Source: [Bacillus] enclensis
GTDB taxonomy: Bacteria > Bacillota > Bacilli > Bacillales > Bacillaceae_B
Reading direction: 5' to 3'
DNA length: 64,000 bases
Assembly (NCBI RefSeq): GCF_001456935.1
Contig: NZ_KQ758487.1
Coordinates: 1 to 64,000 of the forward strand
This document shows, in pieces, positions 7,335-16,651 of the stretch (positions are counted from its first letter, which is position 1; each line of letters starts with the position of its first letter). The notes under the pieces are model-generated. The model saw only the letters and a list, made by a program, of their open reading frames with translations. It did no database searches and was not told the DNA's origin. The translations under genes were made by a program, and so were the position numbers.

Positions 7335-8894
7335 ATGGAAAACACGATTTATTCAATCATCCCGCCCCTTTTAGCCATCCTGATGGTTATTCTGACGAGA
7401 CGCGTACTGCTCTCGCTGGGTGTAGGGATCATCGCTTCAGCACTTCTTATTACAAATTTCTCTATCACAGGTACAGCCGCTAAGATATGGGAGGCCGTCA
7501 AAGGTATTTTCGTCGCAGACGGCGGATTGAACACATGGAATGTGTACATCATCTTTTTCTTATTGATTCTTGGCATCATCACTGCATTCGTCAACATCTC
7601 AGGCGGAAGCCGCGCATTCGGTGAATGGGCGATGAAACGCGTGAAGACCAGAAGAGGCGCGCAGCTGCTCGCAGCCGTTTTAGGTATCATTATTTTTATT
7701 GATGATTATTTCAATGCGCTTGCGGTCGGACAGGTTGCAAGGCCCATCACGGACCGTCACAAAATTTCACGTGCGAAACTTGCTTATATCATCGATTCGA
7801 CATCAGCTCCGGTCTGTGTCGTATCACCGGTATCAAGCTGGGGAGCATATATCATCGGAATCATCGGTTCGATCCTTGCGACTCACAGCATCACCGAGTA
7901 CACGGCATTCTCTGCATTTATTCAAATGATCCCAATGAATCTGTATGTTTGGGCAGCGCTTCTGCTCGTATTGGTAGTAGCGTTTAAAGGCTTTGATTTC
8001 GGTAAAATGAAAGAGCATGAAGACAGGGCAGTCACGACAGGGAATCTGTATGATCCAGACAAGGAAATCCCGGGAGAACTGAAAAATGATCTTCCAGTCA
8101 GCTCCAAAGGGACAGTCGGTGATCTGGCATGGCCGATCATTGCGCTTGTCGCCGGAACCGTCGGCATGATGCTATGGACAGGGTATAAGGCAGTCGGAGC
8201 CTTTGACATCATCCCGGTGTTTGAAAACACGGATGTAACAAAGTCACTATTATACGGCAGTTTATTTGCACTGGCGATTGCACTTATTCTTTTCTTCCGT
8301 CAAGTAAGCTTGAAGGGTGTGGAAGGGAGTGCAGTCGGGACAGCGGTAGTGGAAGGAATCAAATCGATGCTTCCTGCCGTGTATATCCTTATTTTTGCAT
8401 GGGCCATCGTTGCGCTGATCGATGAGCTTCAAACAGGCACGTACCTTGCAGGGCTGGTTGAAAAATCAAACATGCCAGTCGAGCTGCTTCCAGTACTGTT
8501 GTTCTTGGTCGCCGGTATAATGGCCTTCTCTACGGGTACTTCTTGGGGCTCCTTCGGGATCCTGCTTCCGATCGCTGGCGAAATTGCAGCGGCGACAGAC
8601 GTAAGTGTATTACTTCCTGCGATGGCAGCCGTATTGGCAGGTGCTGTACTCGGAGATCACTGTTCACCGATTTCCGATACGACGATCCTGTCCTCGACAG
8701 GAGCCGGAAGCAATCACATAGACCACGTATTGACACAGCTTCCATATGCTCTTATCGGAGCACTGGCGGCTTCCATCGGATATCTGGTATTAGGATTCAC
8801 GGGAAGCACACTGCTTGGTCTGATCGTAGTGGTTGTGATCATCGTGGGACTTGGTTTACTGAAAGGAAAGAATACGGAATCAGCCGTTTCATAA
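7335..8894 (+). CDS. NhaC-family transporter under lysine control, probable lysine carrier (LysW-type)
   Basis: A 519-residue membrane protein of the NhaC sodium/proton antiporter family. Hydrophobic segments run through the whole length, and the family blocks IIFIDDYFNALAVGQVARPI (near 115), SAPVCVVSPVSSWGAY (near 155) and AVLGDHCSPISDTTILSSTG (near 435) are present. NhaC-like proteins behind L-box riboswitches were proposed in comparative work to import lysine, and I infer that here rather than antiport. The ATG follows TAGGAGGAGGACATT. It is a single-gene unit closed by the terminator at 8906-8938. Confidence 0.85.
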   Translation: MENTIYSIIPPLLAILMVILTRRVLLSLGVGIIASALLITNFSITGTAAKIWEAVKGIFVADGGLNTWNVYIIFFLLILGIITAFVNISGGSRAFGEWAMKRVKTRRGAQLLAAVLGIIIFIDDYFNALAVGQVARPITDRHKISRAKLAYIIDSTSAPVCVVSPVSSWGAYIIGIIGSILATHSITEYTAFSAFIQMIPMNLYVWAALLLVLVVAFKGFDFGKMKEHEDRAVTTGNLYDPDKEIPGELKNDLPVSSKGTVGDLAWPIIALVAGTVGMMLWTGYKAVGAFDIIPVFENTDVTKSLLYGSLFALAIALILFFRQVSLKGVEGSAVGTAVVEGIKSMLPAVYILIFAWAIVALIDELQTGTYLAGLVEKSNMPVELLPVLLFLVAGIMAFSTGTSWGSFGILLPIAGEIAAATDVSVLLPAMAAVLAGAVLGDHCSPISDTTILSSTGAGSNHIDHVLTQLPYALIGALAASIGYLVLGFTGSTLLGLIVVVVIIVGLGLLKGKNTESAVS

Positions 8895-8905
8895 TGTAAG
8901 AAAAA

Positions 8906-8938
8906 GAAACCAGAGGCAGAATGCTTCTGGTTTTTTTT
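8906..8938 (+). terminator. Intrinsic terminator after the lysine transporter
   Basis: AAACCAGA (8907-8914) pairs with TCTGGTTT (8926-8933), followed by a continuing run of T. Confidence 0.85.
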
Positions 8939-9024
8939 GTCCTCTCCTAAAGAAAATAAGCCTTTCGCCCATATTCTACCAGAGATTCTTTTTTCATAAG
9001 AATAGGAGAAAAGGGGGCAGAGAT

Positions 9025-10506
9025 ATGCTGACAGAGGTGGAAGGCTTTAACGATTTGATCTATCCCGATGATTTGTTATCGATCATCCGAAATGGTTTTA
9101 AACATTCGTCCAAGCCGAAGAAGGTGCTGATACTCGGAGCTGGACTCGCTGGTTTGACGGCTGCATCCCTGCTTAAGAGGGCCGGGCATGAAGTCACTGT
9201 CCTGGAGGGGAATAACAGGGTGGGAGGTAGGGTTTATACAGTAAGGAAACCTTTTACTTCAGGTAATTACATTGATTTTGGAGCGATGAGAATTCCTGAG
9301 AACCACGCTTTGGTTTTTGAATACATCAAACGCTTTAACCTGCCCGTAAACCGCTTCATCAACTCATCTCCGCAGGATTTGATCTTTGCGAATAATGTCC
9401 TTACCACTAAAGATGAATATAAAAGAAATCCTGATATCCTGGGTTATCCGGTTGAAGAACATGAAAAAGGGAAAACTGCCGCAGAGCTTTTCCTAGAGGC
9501 GACGAGACCATTCTTAGATCTGTATATGAGCAGTACACCTGAAGAACAGAAGGGTTTAAGAGAGGAGTATTCAATCTACTCGATGGGCGACTACCTGACT
9601 TCCAACCCGCTGGGAAAACCCCTTTCAGACAGTGCCATAAGAAAGATCGGTGTCATGCTGGGCATCGAAGGATTCCCCGGTTTTTCGTTCATTGATATTT
9701 TGACCGATATCATTTATCCGATTTTCAGTGAGGAAATATCCTTTTATGAAATAACGGGAGGCAATGATCAGCTGCCGCGTTCTTTCATCAGTGAGCTGCA
9801 AAATGAGATCAAGCTCAATCGGAAAGTGGTGAAGATCATTCAGAAAGAAGATGGTGTCTGTGTACGGACGTTGAATCCCCATTCAGGCAAGAGGTCGAGT
9901 TACACGGCGGACTATGCCATTGTCACGATGCCCTTTACGGTCTTTCAGTTCGTGGACGTAGTCCCTCATGAATCGATTTCATTCAATAAATGGAAGGCGA
10001 TAAGGGAAGTGAATAATGTCCAGGCAGTAAAGATCGGCATCGAATTCAAGACCAGGTTCTGGGAGAAATCCGGGTTTGGAAATGCAGTCACCGACAGCCC
10101 TTTGAAGTTCAGTTATATTCCGAGCCATGGCATCGGTTCAAGCGGCCCGGGGGTGATGCTTGCAAGCTACAGCTGGGGTAATGATGCCGTATTATGGAAT
10201 AGTCTGCCCGATGAAGAACTGGTGAGGGTTACCTTGAAAGATTTAGCCAAAATATATGGAAACATCGTCTATTCTGAATTTATTCAGGCTGTCTGGTTCA
10301 ATTGGGGACAAAATCCATACTCAGCCGGGTGCTTCACACTATTTACACCGCAGCAGCAGAAGAACTTCGATAAAATCTCCCGGGAACCGGAGGGAAGGCT
10401 TCATTTTGCAGGGGAACATACTTCTTCATTCCATGGCTGGATGGAGGGGGCGATTGAATCAGGGGTAAGGACTGCTTATGAAATCCAGCATAGGGAGGAT
10501 GTATAA
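9025..10506 (+). CDS. Flavin monoamine oxidase / L-amino acid oxidase family protein
   Basis: A 493-residue FAD-dependent amine oxidase. The Rossmann dinucleotide motif VLILGAGLAGLTAASLLKRAG lies near residue 34, followed by the acidic residue of VLEGNNRVGGRV near 60. The C-terminal FAD-binding motif is LHFAGEHTSSFHGWMEGAIESG near 455. Such enzymes oxidise amines or L-amino acids to aldehydes or keto acids with release of H2O2. No export signal precedes the domain, so it is probably cytoplasmic. It resembles Bacillus YobN-type L-amino acid oxidases, but substrate preference cannot be read. The ATG follows AAAAGGGGGCAGAGAT. It is monocistronic between the riboswitch gene and the symporter. Confidence 0.85.
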   Translation: MLTEVEGFNDLIYPDDLLSIIRNGFKHSSKPKKVLILGAGLAGLTAASLLKRAGHEVTVLEGNNRVGGRVYTVRKPFTSGNYIDFGAMRIPENHALVFEYIKRFNLPVNRFINSSPQDLIFANNVLTTKDEYKRNPDILGYPVEEHEKGKTAAELFLEATRPFLDLYMSSTPEEQKGLREEYSIYSMGDYLTSNPLGKPLSDSAIRKIGVMLGIEGFPGFSFIDILTDIIYPIFSEEISFYEITGGNDQLPRSFISELQNEIKLNRKVVKIIQKEDGVCVRTLNPHSGKRSSYTADYAIVTMPFTVFQFVDVVPHESISFNKWKAIREVNNVQAVKIGIEFKTRFWEKSGFGNAVTDSPLKFSYIPSHGIGSSGPGVMLASYSWGNDAVLWNSLPDEELVRVTLKDLAKIYGNIVYSEFIQAVWFNWGQNPYSAGCFTLFTPQQQKNFDKISREPEGRLHFAGEHTSSFHGWMEGAIESGVRTAYEIQHREDV

Positions 10507-10601
10507 ATTGCAAGCTGAAAAAATATTCGACAAAAACCGCGGTATATAGTCGTTTTGAACCATCCAAGCGGACTTTACAGTTAAAACAGCAAAATTTTGC
10601 T

Positions 10602-10630
10602 TTGACAATTGTCCTAGAACTAGCTATACT
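10602..10630 (+). promoter_or_regulatory. Strong SigA-type promoter for the NSS symporter genes
   Basis: TTGACA (10602-10607), a 17-bp spacer and TATACT (10625-10630). It lies 81 bp before the ATG at 10711. Confidence 0.85.
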
Positions 10631-10636
10631 GACTTT

Positions 10637-10690
10637 AGATTAAATAATCTGAAAATAAAAAAATTTCAATTACCTTATTATTGGTAGTTG
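10637..10690 (+). promoter_or_regulatory. Two inverted repeats in the symporter leader
   Basis: AGATTA-AA-TAATCT (10637-10650) overlaps the expected transcription start, and CAATTACC (10667-10674) pairs with GGTAGTTG (10683-10690, one G-U) just before the ribosome binding site. The first could be an operator, the second an RNA hairpin. No regulator is identified. Confidence 0.4.
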
Positions 10691-10710
10691 AAAAGCTTGG
10701 GGGGACCAAC

Positions 10711-12237
10711 ATGGAAAAACGTGCCCAGTTTGGAACACGTGCAGGATTTATCCTGGCAGCAGTAGGATCTGCAATCGGGTTGGGGAATATTTGGCGTTTT
10801 CCGGCCGTAGCGTATGAAAATGGCGGAGGAGCATTCTTCATTCCTTATCTTTTTGCTCTCTTGACTGCCGGTATTCCATTATTAGTATTAGAGTTCACGA
10901 TAGGTCATAAGTACCGCGGATCAGCACCATTATCTTATTTCCGTATGAACAAAAAGACGGAATGGCTTGGATGGTGGCAGGTACTCGTGGCATTTGTCAT
11001 CTCGACCTATTATGCCGTCATCATCGCTTGGGCAATGTCTTACAGTGTCTTTGCCTTTAACAAGGGCTGGGGGGACGACACGGAAGGATTCCTGTTCGGG
11101 GAGTATCTTAAGCTTTCTGTCGATCCTGGACAAACCGGCAGCATCGTGGGCGGAGTATTCATCCCGCTTGTGCTTGTATGGATCATCACTCTCGGAATTC
11201 TGTTCAAAGGTGTAAAGAAAGGTATCGAAGTGGCGAACAAGATCTTTATTCCCGCACTTGTCATTTTATTCTTGATCATTGTGGTTCGCGCATTGACTTT
11301 ACCTGGGGCACTTGATGGACTTGATGCATTCTTCAAACCGGATTTCAGTAAGATCGCAGACCCTGGTGTTTGGGTGGCGGCATACGGCCAGATCTTCTTC
11401 AGCTTGTCGATTGCATTTGCCATCATGATTACGTATTCAAGTTATCTTCCAAAGAAATCGGATATCACAAATAACGCCTTTATCACAGGGTTCAGTAACT
11501 CAGGTTTCGAGCTTCTTGCCGGAATCGGTGTATTCGCGGCACTCGGATTCATGGCTCAGTCCCAGGGAGTCGCAGTGGAAGATGTCGTGAGCGGCGGAGT
11601 GGGCTTGGCATTCGTTGTCTTCCCTCAGATCATCAATGAATTCCCGGCATTGAATGGGTTGTTTGGATTTTTATTCTTTGCATCCCTCGTTCTTGCAGGG
11701 CTGTCGTCACTGATTTCGATTTCTGAAACATATGTGGCTGCAGTACAGGAAAAATTCGGCTTATCACGTACAAAAGCCGTAGCGTTCGGCGGAGGACTTT
11801 CAGCTGTAATCTCGATCTTATTTGCAACGCAGGGCGGATTGTATTTCCTCGACGTTGCAGATTACTTCATCAATCAATTCGGAGTGGCGTTCATCGGATT
11901 GGTAGAAGTGGTTGTCGTGGCATGGTTCCTGCGCAAGATCAATACATTCAGAGATCATTCTAACGGCATTTCCGATATCCAGCTTGGCGGATGGTGGAAA
12001 GTATGCCTCGGCGTCATCACTCCGATCGTGCTCGGCTGGATGATGTTCGGATTATTCAAGATGAATCTTCTTAAAGAATTCGATACGGATACCGGAAACT
12101 ATGAAGGTTACTCAAATGCTTTCATCCTCTACAGCGGGTGGTTCGTAGCAGCATTCGCATTGATCGTCGGTGTGGCATTCACCTTTAAGCGCTGGCATTC
12201 AAAGACAGAAGCTGAAAGCTATAAGGAGGTAAGCTGA
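10711..12237 (+). CDS. Sodium-dependent transporter of the NSS (SNF) family
   Basis: A 508-residue member of the neurotransmitter:sodium symporter family, LeuT-like. The first helix block RAGFILAAVGSAIGLGNIWRF is diagnostic, including residues that bind sodium and substrate. Hydrophobic helices continue to about residue 490. I place the start at ATG 10711 behind TTGGGGGGACC, although the frame is open upstream. Bacterial members import amino acids such as methionine, alanine or tryptophan, and the specificity here is unknown. A 35-codon MetS-like gene follows 1 bp after the stop, so the two should be co-translated and may form one transporter, as described for MetP-MetS of Corynebacterium. 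Confidence 0.92.
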   Translation: MEKRAQFGTRAGFILAAVGSAIGLGNIWRFPAVAYENGGGAFFIPYLFALLTAGIPLLVLEFTIGHKYRGSAPLSYFRMNKKTEWLGWWQVLVAFVISTYYAVIIAWAMSYSVFAFNKGWGDDTEGFLFGEYLKLSVDPGQTGSIVGGVFIPLVLVWIITLGILFKGVKKGIEVANKIFIPALVILFLIIVVRALTLPGALDGLDAFFKPDFSKIADPGVWVAAYGQIFFSLSIAFAIMITYSSYLPKKSDITNNAFITGFSNSGFELLAGIGVFAALGFMAQSQGVAVEDVVSGGVGLAFVVFPQIINEFPALNGLFGFLFFASLVLAGLSSLISISETYVAAVQEKFGLSRTKAVAFGGGLSAVISILFATQGGLYFLDVADYFINQFGVAFIGLVEVVVVAWFLRKINTFRDHSNGISDIQLGGWWKVCLGVITPIVLGWMMFGLFKMNLLKEFDTDTGNYEGYSNAFILYSGWFVAAFALIVGVAFTFKRWHSKTEAESYKEVS

Positions 12238-12238
12238 C

Positions 12239-12346
12239 ATGAGCGGTAGTGCAATTGTAATGTTGGTTGTCGGTGTCGTCATCATATGGGGAGGCCTTGC
12301 GGCAAGTATCGCGAACGCGGTGTCCAAATCAAAAAAAGCATCCTGA
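12239..12346 (+). CDS. MetS-like small subunit of the NSS transporter
   Basis: A 35-residue protein starting MSGSAIVMLVVGVVIIWGGL and ending in a short basic tail. It is a single membrane helix with the GxxxxWGGLAASI pattern of the MetS family of small NSS transporter subunits. The ATG at 12239 lies 1 bp after the symporter stop, with AAGGAGGTAAGCTGAC as ribosome binding site inside the preceding gene. It is easily missed because of its size. In Corynebacterium glutamicum the MetS peptide is needed for MetP activity, and a similar partner role is inferred here. Confidence 0.9.
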   Translation: MSGSAIVMLVVGVVIIWGGLAASIANAVSKSKKAS

Positions 12347-12353
12347 TTTTAAG

Positions 12354-12393
12354 AAAAAGCAGCCGGTTGAAATGTCAATCGGCTGCTTTTTTT
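12354..12393 (+). terminator. Intrinsic terminator of the NSS operon
   Basis: A 17-bp stem (AAAAAGCAGCCGGTTGA with TCAATCGGCTGCTTTTT) and T-tract, directly after the small subunit gene. Confidence 0.92.
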
Positions 12394-12496
12394 GTAACAT
12401 TAAATTTTGTGACAAGAATACTTGATCCAACGATCTAATTCACTTTCTTGTTCAGAGCGTATTGATTGCACATTTTATCTTAGTCCTTTTCAGCGG

Positions 12497-12740
12497 TTGA
12501 TTGGAGTGCAAGACGAAGACTCCTGCCAAGTGTAGCTAATGTGAGACTAGTCCAGCTCCAGCGGCTAGAGGCTCGAGGTCATAAGTCAAATCGTCCGAAG
12601 GCAAAGAGCGCCTTCGTGGTCGATTCGCCTTATGCAAACCGCCTCTCTTCAAAGCCCCTCCGCTTTTTTTTCCGCAGGCTTGCCGAGGAGGCTCACGGGC
12701 TACCCATCAGAAAGCGAAGTCTTGCACGGAAATCATTAGC
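12497..12740. repeat. Dispersed 245-bp intergenic repeat, copy B
   Basis: Same orientation and layout as copy A: TTGATTGGAGTGCAAGACG at the left and GTCTTGCACGGAAATCA at the right. The internal hairpin is at 12580-12634. It ends next to the lytH stop codon (12759). Confidence 0.8.
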
Positions 12741-12758
12741 GTTGTTGAGAAAAGAATG

Positions 12759-13757
12759 TTACCTCTTCCTGCTTTTCATCCGGTCCTGTCTCTCCCATTG
12801 ACGCAGATGCGGATAAGGATCAAACGACCATTCTGTCAATCCGTTATCCTTATACATACCGTAATGGAGGTGAGGCGGGAATTTACCGGATGTTCCCGGC
12901 GGTCCGTATCCCGAGCTGCCCACTCCGCCGATCATCATACCCGGTTCAACGACCTGGCCGACTTTAAGATTTTCAGAAAAACCGCTTAAATGGGCAAAGT
13001 AATGATAGGTATTGTTGATATCCCTGATTCCTATTCTCCATCCGCCATAGCGGTTCCAGCCTTTCATCTCGATAATCCCATAGGATGTCGCTCTTACCGG
13101 TACCCCATAGTCTGCAAAAAGGTCCGTTCCTTCATGGATACGGCGTCCTCCCCACCCGCGTGCATCACCCCATGTATTCTTATAGCTGTAGTTGAACCGG
13201 AGCGGCAGGGGAAATGCTTTATCATTGAGGTGAATCGTGCCGAAATGCTTATAGATTTTGGCTTTTCCCATAATGATGCTGACTGTCTTATCGCGTTTGT
13301 AATAATCCCATAAGGCCAACTTGAAATTATCGCGGTCAATTCCGTACTGCAATACATAATCCGTAAAGGCGGCAAGGATATCTTCATCGCTTTTGATACT
13401 TGCCTTACCGTCCATATCCCCGTCCCTGCCAAAGCCATTGAATAACGTGATCGTCCTCGGATTGTCATCTCCAGGCTTAGGATTCAAGGGACCTGCCCAT
13501 CTTTCAGGGTCAATATAGATGGAAATGAAAGAAGTGGGCTTTTCTCTATCTTTTCGCGCAAAGCGCAGGCTCCGTTCATACTGATCGACTGCAGCAAGAT
13601 AATACCAGGGTATATGAGTGAGTGCTTCACTTTTTTGAAATAATTCCATTCTTTTTGTGTGGATTTGTTCTTCTGACAACTTTTCTTCTGCCTTTGTCTT
13701 TACTGGACTCGTGAAACAAAAGAGCAGGATCAGTGCCAGGGCTAATCGTATATACAA
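12759..13757 (-). CDS. lytH: Sporulation L-Ala-D-Glu endopeptidase LytH (YunA)
   Basis: A secreted M23 metallopeptidase of about 332 residues. A TTG start at 13757, six bases after GGGGTGA, gives an N-terminal signal sequence (YIRLALALILLFC). The LytM/M23 domain fills the C-terminal third, with the zinc motifs HEGTD near residue 220 and HLHYG near 305. LytH of Bacillus subtilis trims cortex peptides to single L-alanine during sporulation and is made in the mother cell late in the process. Length and the position opposite lipA match. The frame also permits TTG at 13763, but that codon abuts the ribosome binding site. I did not find a convincing SigK promoter. Confidence 0.9.
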   Translation of the reverse strand: MYIRLALALILLFCFTSPVKTKAEEKLSEEQIHTKRMELFQKSEALTHIPWYYLAAVDQYERSLRFARKDREKPTSFISIYIDPERWAGPLNPKPGDDNPRTITLFNGFGRDGDMDGKASIKSDEDILAAFTDYVLQYGIDRDNFKLALWDYYKRDKTVSIIMGKAKIYKHFGTIHLNDKAFPLPLRFNYSYKNTWGDARGWGGRRIHEGTDLFADYGVPVRATSYGIIEMKGWNRYGGWRIGIRDINNTYHYFAHLSGFSENLKVGQVVEPGMMIGGVGSSGYGPPGTSGKFPPHLHYGMYKDNGLTEWSFDPYPHLRQWERQDRMKSRKR

Positions 13758-13763
13758 GGTCAA

Positions 13764-14161
13764 TCACCCCAACTTAGAGTTCTATCATTAGTTTGCGACG
13801 AGCATTTAGGATTCATAATCATCAATAAATGGTAAAAGGGTAACATGCTTGTTTTCACATTTTTAGTATGATAAAGTGACAAAAGGAGTATATTGATGAT
13901 GGCTTTTTTTACATAGAAGGAACGATCAGTAAGCGTTTCACTCTTACATAGGGCTGTTTTCTAATTACTGTTGCATCTCGTTCATGATTGCGGGGACTGA
14001 ATAGTGCGTGTTTACGTGCTCTTTTCGACCTTAAGCTAAAAAGAAAAAGGGACGTACATTGGAAAATATCCATGTGCCTGTATTTTCCTGTCTGTAAGCA
14101 ACAGTGAATGCGAAAAGGGCTTTGCCTAAATCAGAAATTGTTAGGATTGGAGATGAGGGGT
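13764..14161. other. Intergenic region between lytH and lipA
   Basis: About 400 bp separating divergent lytH and lipA. It must hold both promoters, but I see no strong SigA pair, no riboswitch and no repeat copy. A short AAAGGAGTATATTGATGATG sequence near 13882 looks like a start site but runs into a stop quickly. Confidence 0.5.
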
Positions 14162-15082
14162 ATGACGAAGAAAGACGAATATATTCGTAAACCGGATTGG
14201 CTTAAAATCAAGCTGAATACGAATGATAACTATATGGGCTTGAAAAAAATGATGCGTGAAAAAAATCTTCACACGGTATGTGAAGAGGCAAAATGCCCGA
14301 ATATCCACGAATGCTGGGGAACCAGAAGAACCGCCACATTCATGATCCTGGGAGACGTTTGTACACGTGCCTGCCGTTTCTGTGCGGTCAAAACAGGGCT
14401 GCCGAATGAACTGGATCTTAAAGAACCTGAACGCGTAGCCGATTCAGTCCAATTAATGAATCTGAAGCACGTGGTCATCACTGCCGTTGCCCGTGATGAT
14501 CTGAAAGACGGCGGGTCTCAGGTATTCGCCGAAACGGTGCGTGCCATCCGCCGTAAGAGTCCTTTCACTTCCATTGAAGTACTGCCTTCAGACATGGGCG
14601 GTGTGTTTGATAACATCAAGACATTGATGGATGCCAAGCCGGATATCATGAACTACAATATCGAAACGGTACGCCGATTGACTCCAAGAGTCCGCGCCCG
14701 TGCAACATATGACCGTACGCTCGAATTCCTTCGCCGTGCTAAAGAATTGAATCCAGACATCCCGACGAAGTCCAGCATCATGGTGGGTCTTGGGGAAACG
14801 AAGGAAGAAATTCTTGAGACATTCGATGATCTTCGTGCCAACAATGTGGATATCGTGACACTCGGTCAATATCTGCAGCCGACGAAGAAACATTTGAAAG
14901 TACAGAAGTACTATCATCCTGATGAATTTGCAGAGCTTCGTGATGCAGCGATGGAAAAAGGGTTCAGCCACTGTGAAGCCGGGCCGCTTGTGCGTTCATC
15001 TTATCACGCGGATGAGCAAGTTAATGCAGCCGCAAAAGCGAAACAGGCAGCAGGGGAAGAAGAGCTTAAACAAGAGGTATAA
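14162..15082 (+). CDS. lipA: Lipoyl synthase LipA
   Basis: A 306-residue radical SAM enzyme that inserts two sulfurs into protein-bound octanoyl groups to make lipoyl cofactor. The auxiliary cluster motif is C40-X4-C45-X5-C51 ([12 protein letters not shown]), the radical SAM motif is C67-X3-C71-X2-C74 (CTRACRFC), and the C-terminal RSSYHA serine motif is present. I start at the ATG 14162 ([13 protein letters not shown]), nine bases after a GGAG, because it aligns with known LipA N-termini. An in-frame ATG at 14108 is not preceded by a site. It ends at a strong bidirectional terminator shared with yutC. Confidence 0.95.
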   Translation: MTKKDEYIRKPDWLKIKLNTNDNYMGLKKMMREKNLHTVCEEAKCPNIHECWGTRRTATFMILGDVCTRACRFCAVKTGLPNELDLKEPERVADSVQLMNLKHVVITAVARDDLKDGGSQVFAETVRAIRRKSPFTSIEVLPSDMGGVFDNIKTLMDAKPDIMNYNIETVRRLTPRVRARATYDRTLEFLRRAKELNPDIPTKSSIMVGLGETKEEILETFDDLRANNVDIVTLGQYLQPTKKHLKVQKYYHPDEFAELRDAAMEKGFSHCEAGPLVRSSYHADEQVNAAAKAKQAAGEEELKQEV

Positions 15083-15086
15083 AAAG

Positions 15087-15116
15087 AAAGGACTGACTTT
15101 TTAGTCAGTCCTTTTT
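15087..15116. terminator. Bidirectional terminator between lipA and yutC
   Basis: A perfect 12-bp stem (AAAGGACTGACT / AGTCAGTCCTTT) with TTTT loop and T-tracts on both strands. Confidence 0.92.
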
Positions 15117-15135
15117 CAAACCTTGTTCATTGCAT

Positions 15136-15849
15136 CTAGTCCGTCATTGTCTCGGATTTATCGATGCGTTTTTGATTGGTTTTATTGATTTGATGGACGT
15201 CATCTTCACCCATATATTGTTCGTCCATCATCTCGCCGTTGGCATTTTCGCCGGTACTGACGTTTTTCCCCTGTGGAGAAGCCTTAAGCATCTGATCGAT
15301 TGTATCATCAATGGATGTATTGACGTTTTTGCTGTCGCTGTCCATTTTTGCCAGGTTCTCGACATTCTGCATCAAGTTAGGGTCATCCGTTACATACACA
15401 TGGTACCAGCGCGGTACGACTGATAAAGCGGTTTTCTTTACCTGATCGGCTATATTGAAACGTTCATCCTTGCCTTTTTTATCCGTTTTATAGGAAATCA
15501 ATACTTCTTCATCCGTAACAAGTGTTGCACAATCATCTACATTCGGTATAGCCACGCTCATTCTGCTGATGCTGTCGGCAACCTTCTCCCTGTCTAAGCG
15601 GTACATATTTTTATTTGAAATGGCCTGTCCCTGTACAGGACTTTTCTGCTGTCTTACAAAACCGAAATCTTCGCCGTTTTTCTTGGCATTGTTGCTGACA
15701 TTCTCATTATAAAGCTCTTCCTGGTCATTTACATTGATGGTATTGCCATTATCATGGAACATTTCTTCGTTCGCAGTGTCGATCCCGCTGCAGGCAGCAC
15801 CAAACAATGAAAAGGTTAATACAGTCGTGCCCAGAATATATTTGTTCAA
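15136..15849 (-). CDS. yutC: YhcN/YlaJ-type sporulation lipoprotein YutC
   Basis: A lipoprotein of about 237 residues. It starts at TTG (15849) behind AGGGGGGTG, with signal peptide NKYILGTTVLTFSLFGAAC whose lipobox cysteine is about residue 20. The central part (IADQVKKTALSVVPRWYHVYVTDD) is the YhcN/YlaJ domain found in spore-associated lipoproteins, some linked to germination. The N-terminal half is asparagine-rich, and the C-terminal tail is acidic and probably flexible. It lies convergent to lipA, as in Bacillus subtilis. Confidence 0.82.
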   Translation of the reverse strand: MNKYILGTTVLTFSLFGAACSGIDTANEEMFHDNGNTINVNDQEELYNENVSNNAKKNGEDFGFVRQQKSPVQGQAISNKNMYRLDREKVADSISRMSVAIPNVDDCATLVTDEEVLISYKTDKKGKDERFNIADQVKKTALSVVPRWYHVYVTDDPNLMQNVENLAKMDSDSKNVNTSIDDTIDQMLKASPQGKNVSTGENANGEMMDEQYMGEDDVHQINKTNQKRIDKSETMTD

Positions 15850-15963
15850 TTGAAGCACCCCCCTATTTATTAGGGTAGCCAACTCAAATTACAATTTTTC
15901 ATAGTAATTAATGGACAATCCGTTATAATTTAAGTAAGGATAAGCATGAAAGAGGTGGATGGA

Positions 15964-16239
15964 ATGATCTGTGTACAAAACATATGCTATGAAATCGTCG
16001 AGGAATTCAGGGACGGATTCAATGAAGAGGCATTCAAGGAGCGGTACAGTGACATTTTAAATAAATATGACTATATCCTCGGCGACTGGGGATACGGGCA
16101 ATTGCGCCTGAAAGGTTTTTTTGATGATCAAAATCAAAAATCTTCATTTGACACAAAAGTAAGCACCCACAAGGATTATCTTTATGAGTACTGTAACTTT
16201 GGCTGCGCTTATTTTCTTTTGAAGAAAGTAAAAAAGTAA
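15964..16239 (+). CDS. yutD: DUF1027 protein YutD
   Basis: A 91-residue protein of the YutD (DUF1027) family. The conserved block ILGDWGYGQLRLKGFFDD is intact. The family fold is known from structural work but its role is not. I choose ATG 15964 after AAAGAGGTGG rather than the in-frame ATG at 15946, because it fits family length and spacing. It runs opposite to yutC and ends at a terminator shared with the next minus-strand gene. Confidence 0.88.
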   Translation: MICVQNICYEIVEEFRDGFNEEAFKERYSDILNKYDYILGDWGYGQLRLKGFFDDQNQKSSFDTKVSTHKDYLYEYCNFGCAYFLLKKVKK

Positions 16240-16248
16240 GAAGGGAAG

Positions 16249-16279
16249 GGGACATCTCTCGTGAAGAGATGTCCCTTTT
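16249..16279. terminator. Bidirectional terminator downstream of yutD
   Basis: GGGACATCTCT and AGAGATGTCCC form a perfect 11-bp stem with a CGTGA loop, then TTTTATTATT on the plus strand. Confidence 0.85.
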
Positions 16280-16280
16280 A

Positions 16281-16589
16281 TTATTTATTTTCATTCTCCG
16301 TGTATGGCGGTTCTTCATTACGTTCGGGGTCGGCATGAACGGGGTGTGCGCCAGGCTCCTGACGGGGGATATCCTGGTGCAGGGTTTTATTTTCATAGTT
16401 GAATGCACTGTAATAGCGCTGTCCTTCTTCCCATTCCGTGCTTTTGTTCTCAACAGGAGTGTATTTACCCCGGGGTGATCCGTAAGGTCCTTCAGGAAGT
16501 GTCTCCGGTACAAGGAAGTTTCTCTGCGTCTCTACATTCGAGAAATCACTGTATACTTCTTCTTCTTTGTCGCGGTCTTCTTCATTCAT
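16281..16589 (-). CDS. Small acidic protein of unknown function
   Basis: A 102-residue hydrophilic protein that I do not recognise with certainty. It starts at ATG 16589 after GGTGGGAG. It is rich in Glu, Asn, Pro and Tyr, has no membrane segment, and contains PETLPEGPYGSPRGKYTPVE, which looks like a conserved motif of small Bacillus cytosolic proteins. It lies between yutD and a DUF3055 gene. Function cannot be inferred. Confidence 0.65.
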   Translation of the reverse strand: MNEEDRDKEEEVYSDFSNVETQRNFLVPETLPEGPYGSPRGKYTPVENKSTEWEEGQRYYSAFNYENKTLHQDIPRQEPGAHPVHADPERNEEPPYTENENK

Positions 16590-16651
16590 CTTATCTCCCA
16601 CCTTTCTTAGAAATAGTATGTGAGGGGAGGGAGATGTTCATTCCCGGGATG

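Noticed and set aside
12541..12801. Open frames inside the dispersed repeat copies
   Set aside because: Frames and products differ between copies A, B and E, and changes follow RNA pairing rather than codon positions.
13764..14161. SigK promoter for lytH
   Set aside because: Late mother-cell control is expected, but no convincing AC...CATANNNTA pair was found upstream of the start.
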